This document shows positions 60,930-64,000 of a DNA stretch of 64,000 nt, one piece after another. Within the stretch, counting starts at the first letter, position 1. Every line of letters starts with the position of its first letter. The DNA is from Volvox africanus (taxonomy: Eukaryota; Chlorophyta; Chlorophyceae; Chlamydomonadales; Volvocaceae). A model generated the notes under the pieces. It was not told where the DNA came from, ran no database searches, and was given only the letters and a program-made list of their open reading frames with translations. The stretch spans positions 4,936,001-5,000,000 of the forward strand of contig BSDZ01000010.1 in the NCBI GenBank assembly GCA_030268105.1, read 5' to 3'. The position numbers and the translations under genes were made by a program.

Positions 60930-61680
60930 TCACTTGGTATGCTTAACAGGCAAAATAAAAGCAGTAACTTTATCTGGATTCTGCACAGTCCAATTCATAT
61001 TTAGTTCCTTCGAAATCCTAACGGACCGGTTCATTATCTGTGCTTTGACTATTGCAGGCTTTCCGGGGCTTAATTTGCCTATTAACCTTTCAGGGATATC
61101 AAAATCAATTCATGCTGTTATACGCTGGATGATTTTAGTAAAATATCCTGTTGCATTAGATGGCGGAAGTAAATTATATTTTGCTCCAGTTCCAGGAGAA
61201 AGTTTTTCAATAAAACCTATAACGTCATTATCAGGCTCTGAAACAAAGGTCATTACCACTTCCATTCCGGTTTTGAAATTAGTAACGTGCGTTTTTTAAG
61301 TTTGTTTTTACATATAAATTTCTGGAACCACTGCACATAAAACAACGCCGGCAGTTATATTATTTCCAAGTTTTAAGGAGGTATTCCCCACTGTTCCATC
61401 TATAGGAGATTGGATCAATATATTACCTGGGTTTCTTTTGGCAAGGATTACCTCCTGCTCAGTAGTAGTGTGTTTTCCTATGTAAGATAAGCGCTCTAAA
61501 AGAGCTCATGCTTCTTGGCTTGTTTGCATGTTAAGCTTTGCTTCTGAAAAATCGTTTTGCTTTTTCCAAGGCTATTTCTGAAGTATTCAGCTTCTGTTTA
61601 CTACCATAATTCTCTTTACTTAGCGCCTAAATCCTATTATAATCTATTTGGGTAAGCCTTAAATAACTTTAGCCCAACAC
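60930..61680 (-). pseudogene. Broken bacterial EmrA/HlyD-family membrane fusion protein gene
   Basis: Read on the minus strand, the order matches EmrA-type adaptors, which link inner-membrane exporters to outer-membrane channels. First comes the coiled-coil hairpin (LTQIDYNRI, ALSKENYGSKQKLNTSEIAL), then ALLERLSYIGKH. Next is the barrel half-motif IQSPIDGTVGNTSLKLGNN with VVLCAVVPE. Then comes KLSPGTGAKYNLLPPSNATG with FTKIIQRI, the family signature, and finally LSPGKPAIVKAQI. At least four in-frame stops (TGA, TAA, TAA, TGA) and one frameshift break it, and the N-terminus is not found. It is AT-rich, unlike the flanking algal DNA, with a flavobacteria-like flavour. The plus-strand open frame here is its shadow. 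Confidence 0.85.
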
Positions 61681-61849
61681 CATTACGTATCATCGTAATG
61701 AATTATGAAATCCGTTTAACCAAGGCGTATCGACTACAATTAGCTTTACCTTACATATCTCATTTTAACTTATGGTGACGGATATCTTTATTCTTAAAAG
61801 TTCAGATACTCTCGAAACCTCAAATATTGCAAGTTATTTTGCTTTACAT

Positions 61850-62548
61850 GGACGAGATGCCTACGGCCGCATTTTGGCCAACGTGGTGCTATAGCGGAAA
61901 TTGCGGACATCGGCTGGGGCGTCGCTGTCATGCTTGCCACGGTTTGGTGGCTTATAGTGCTAGTAACTTTTAGTTATGCAGTCATCAAGCATGGCGTACT
62001 TAGCGATAAGTGGTTCTATCAACGGCTTTTCCTCGAATACGCTTTCGGTTGCGGCTTGGCGACGAGCCTCTTGCTGTGGCTCATCTCGATGCCCGTAGAC
62101 GGCCTGGCAAGACTGAGCACAATTATCACAGCCACAATCCTACTGGTTAAATATGCAGCGGCGCTCATTTTGCAGGTATGGACATGTATGTATGGCGTAG
62201 TTACGATCTGTCTCTACCAAAGTATTGGTACAGTACACGCACTACACCACATACGAGCCGCGCTTCCGTTTTCACTTTTCATAGTAAACAGACATGCAGC
62301 AGGGCGGTGCTATCTTCGATCCCTGTATGTACCGTAGCTACACATAGGTGGTAGGTGCTAACAGCGGTGACGGTAGAACGCACGCTGTGGCTGATCCATA
62401 CATTGGTACGTGCTCACGTGTGCAGGGGCTGATGCTGTCTATAGCTTGCGGCTTCTCTATCACTCGCCGAAAGCTGGGCCCCGGGAAACCGTTCGCTATC
62501 TTGCTCTTCATAGTTGTCGCGTTTGCCGATGCGATCGGTAGCGTTTAG
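61850..62548 (+). CDS. Partial multi-pass membrane protein, resembling the GOST / Lung_7-TM_R (GPR107-like) family
   Basis: Two exons join in phase: one ending at 62174 (donor cag|gtatgg) and one from 62424 (acceptor gtgtgcag) to about 62540 (possible donor atcg|gtagcg, or stop TAG 62546-62548). They encode repeated hydrophobic helices: VWWLIVLVTFSYAVI, FLEYAFGCGLATSLLLWLIS, LSTIITATILLVKYAAALIL, GLMLSIACGFSITRRKLGPG, and FAILLFIVVAFADAIGS. A helix ending in aGFgi--rkLG is typical of the GOST family, Golgi-linked seven-helix proteins, but this rests on pattern only. The luminal N-terminal part expected upstream is absent; the bacterial remnant lies there instead. This may be a gene fragment. 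Confidence 0.42.
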
Positions 62549-64000
62549 TACCATTGGCTGGGATATGTAGATAGATTGTAGCAGTACGTGTAATAACTAC
62601 TCACTATTATTATTACTACTACTATTACACGGGTAGCTAGTTTGGGAGGTCGAAACCGATGCCGTACCTGCAAACTAACGTGCCCAGCAGATTATATCCT
62701 AACTAGGTAGCTGGTCGAGGGTCGCGGGGGCCTGGCTGGTGGGAAGTCGTCGGACCATCGGTAGTCTTTAAAAAACTGCTGCAGAGAAAAAGAGTAAACG
62801 CAAATGAGTAAGTTAAGGGGCTCAGCACTAAAAAGAAGTGACGGATTTGTAAGATTGTCCTGTCATGGTAACCACGCATGTTTTTAGTACCCTAGCTCCA
62901 ACACCGTTCCTAAGCTACCAGCATGCAGCATGTTTATATGTAGCAGGGCCCTAATCCTGTGCTGCTTCCGTCCTGCTAGCTTCCAACTGCTCATCGTCAA
63001 TTGTTCCCTGCCTGAAATTATTCACAACAAACTAACAACTGGCGAACTGTATCTTCTGGGCAGCAGCGGCCTTTCTCGTAACATTTTGTTGTAGTCGTAC
63101 ATATAGGGCACACGCTTGACGATATAAAGGTGCAGAAAGAAGCACATTCTCAGCATCTCGTGATAGAGGTATTCCTTTGCAGTACTAATCTACTACATGT
63201 TCCATCCACCCGCGGTTTAACCCCCCATACTCCCCAGTCTTATATGTAATGCTCATGATTCAATCGTTCGTGGTTTGCGATGCGGACACAAATTTCTATA
63301 TTCATACCTGTTCCCTACATACATACATTGAGTCACATCAGGCGCTTGTCCTCGCCCCCGGCGCTTGTTCTCGCAGTAATCCGAGTTGCCCACGTGCGTA
63401 CAGTGCAACAGCCATCGTACTTCCGTACTGCATCATTGTCAACCTATATATCTATCTATTTGAACGGACTACACATATGTGCGTATTTCGCGTCCTTGAA
63501 CTTCTCCATTCGGCGGTGGAGCAAATCATTCATGCTCACGCTTTGCGGCGTAATGCTTGATGCAAGCGCCCGTAATCACACCCATTCATACTTACGATTT
63601 TTGGCACTTCGGGTGTTCGGGTGCTTGGATTTGCCAACCACGCACCCGAATATGCCAACAACCCTTGTTTGCTACTTTGCATGCATCTATATGTACGCCA
63701 ACGAAGGCACTGTCAACCTCACACCTCGCTGTGTCCCCCGCGGGCCAAGCCCGGCGGATATATAGTGGGCGCCTGAGGAAGGGTGCGCGAAAAAGCTAGC
63801 TAGCGCCATTCTTTTACTTTCGGTGCTTTACGCGTGTGATGTAGATATGTAGGTAGGTACGGGCGGCGTCCTCCTGCCGTCACGCACGCGTGCGCATCGT
63901 TCAAGCGTCTGTTGTCCCAATAATAACGAGGCTCCTGCCCCGCCGGCCCAGAGCCCCACCTACCTGCATGCACGGACCAAGGGCCTGTACGCTCTGACCA
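62549..64000. other. No recognised gene
   Basis: It contains a short ATT/ACT triplet microsatellite (about 62605-62630) and several open frames without recognisable motifs. Further exons of the membrane protein could lie here, but I cannot support any. Confidence 0.45.

Noticed and set aside
60922..61299. Plus-strand open frame of 125 codons
   Set aside because: It is antisense to the EmrA/HlyD remnant; the minus strand carries the recognisable family motifs.
63280..63765. 161-codon plus-strand frame
   Set aside because: Composition is irregular with no motif or splice context; likely chance.

Overview
The window looks like nuclear DNA of a flagellated green alga, most likely chlorophycean (volvocine-like). 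This is inferred from GC-rich exons split by many short GT-AG introns, Ala/Gly/Ser/Gln-rich inserts inside conserved proteins, a plant UPL5-like HECT ligase, an axonemal-type dynein, and a motif mixing TTTTAGGG and TTTAGGG telomere-like units. No bacterial operon layout is present, except for one short AT-rich island of bacterial origin.

Layout. 130-751 (minus) is the 5' part of an ER-type cyclophilin gene that runs off the left edge. From about 0.8 to 4 kb I recognise nothing. Between 4.0 and 7.5 kb there are scattered plus-strand stretches that look like exons; they may be the unassigned 5' end of the next gene. From 7,723 to 41,552 (plus) one very large dynein heavy chain gene fills the window. 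I can chain 33 exons with mostly phase-compatible splice sites, giving about 6,640 codons against roughly 4,000-4,600 for typical heavy chains. An intron holds 75 perfect copies of the heptamer CCCCTCT. From 41.6 to 45.2 kb there is no recognised gene. From 45,174 to 51,296 lies an apparently perfect 3,061-bp tandem duplication. Its right copy carries the last exon and 3' flank of a HECT E3 ubiquitin ligase gene (minus, 50,586 to at least 59,159, 11 mapped exons), and its left copy is a promoterless 3' fragment of that gene. From about 60.36 to 61.68 kb is an AT-rich island with a broken bacterial EmrA/HlyD-type membrane fusion protein. From about 61.85 to 62.55 kb are exons of a multi-pass membrane protein resembling the GOST/Lung_7-TM_R family. 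The rest, to 64 kb, is unassigned.

The main result is in the dynein. Its reading frame and splice sites look intact over more than 6,600 codons. Yet at AAA1, the site that powers known dyneins, both the Walker A and Walker B motifs have been replaced. AAA3 has Arg for the P-loop Lys and AAA4 has lost its P-loop. Only AAA2 keeps a canonical GxxGxGKT. This looks like a maintained, catalytically atypical dynein heavy chain (a pseudoenzyme candidate) rather than an ordinary pseudogene. All coordinates and splice choices come from reading the sequence by eye; no alignment or database search was run.
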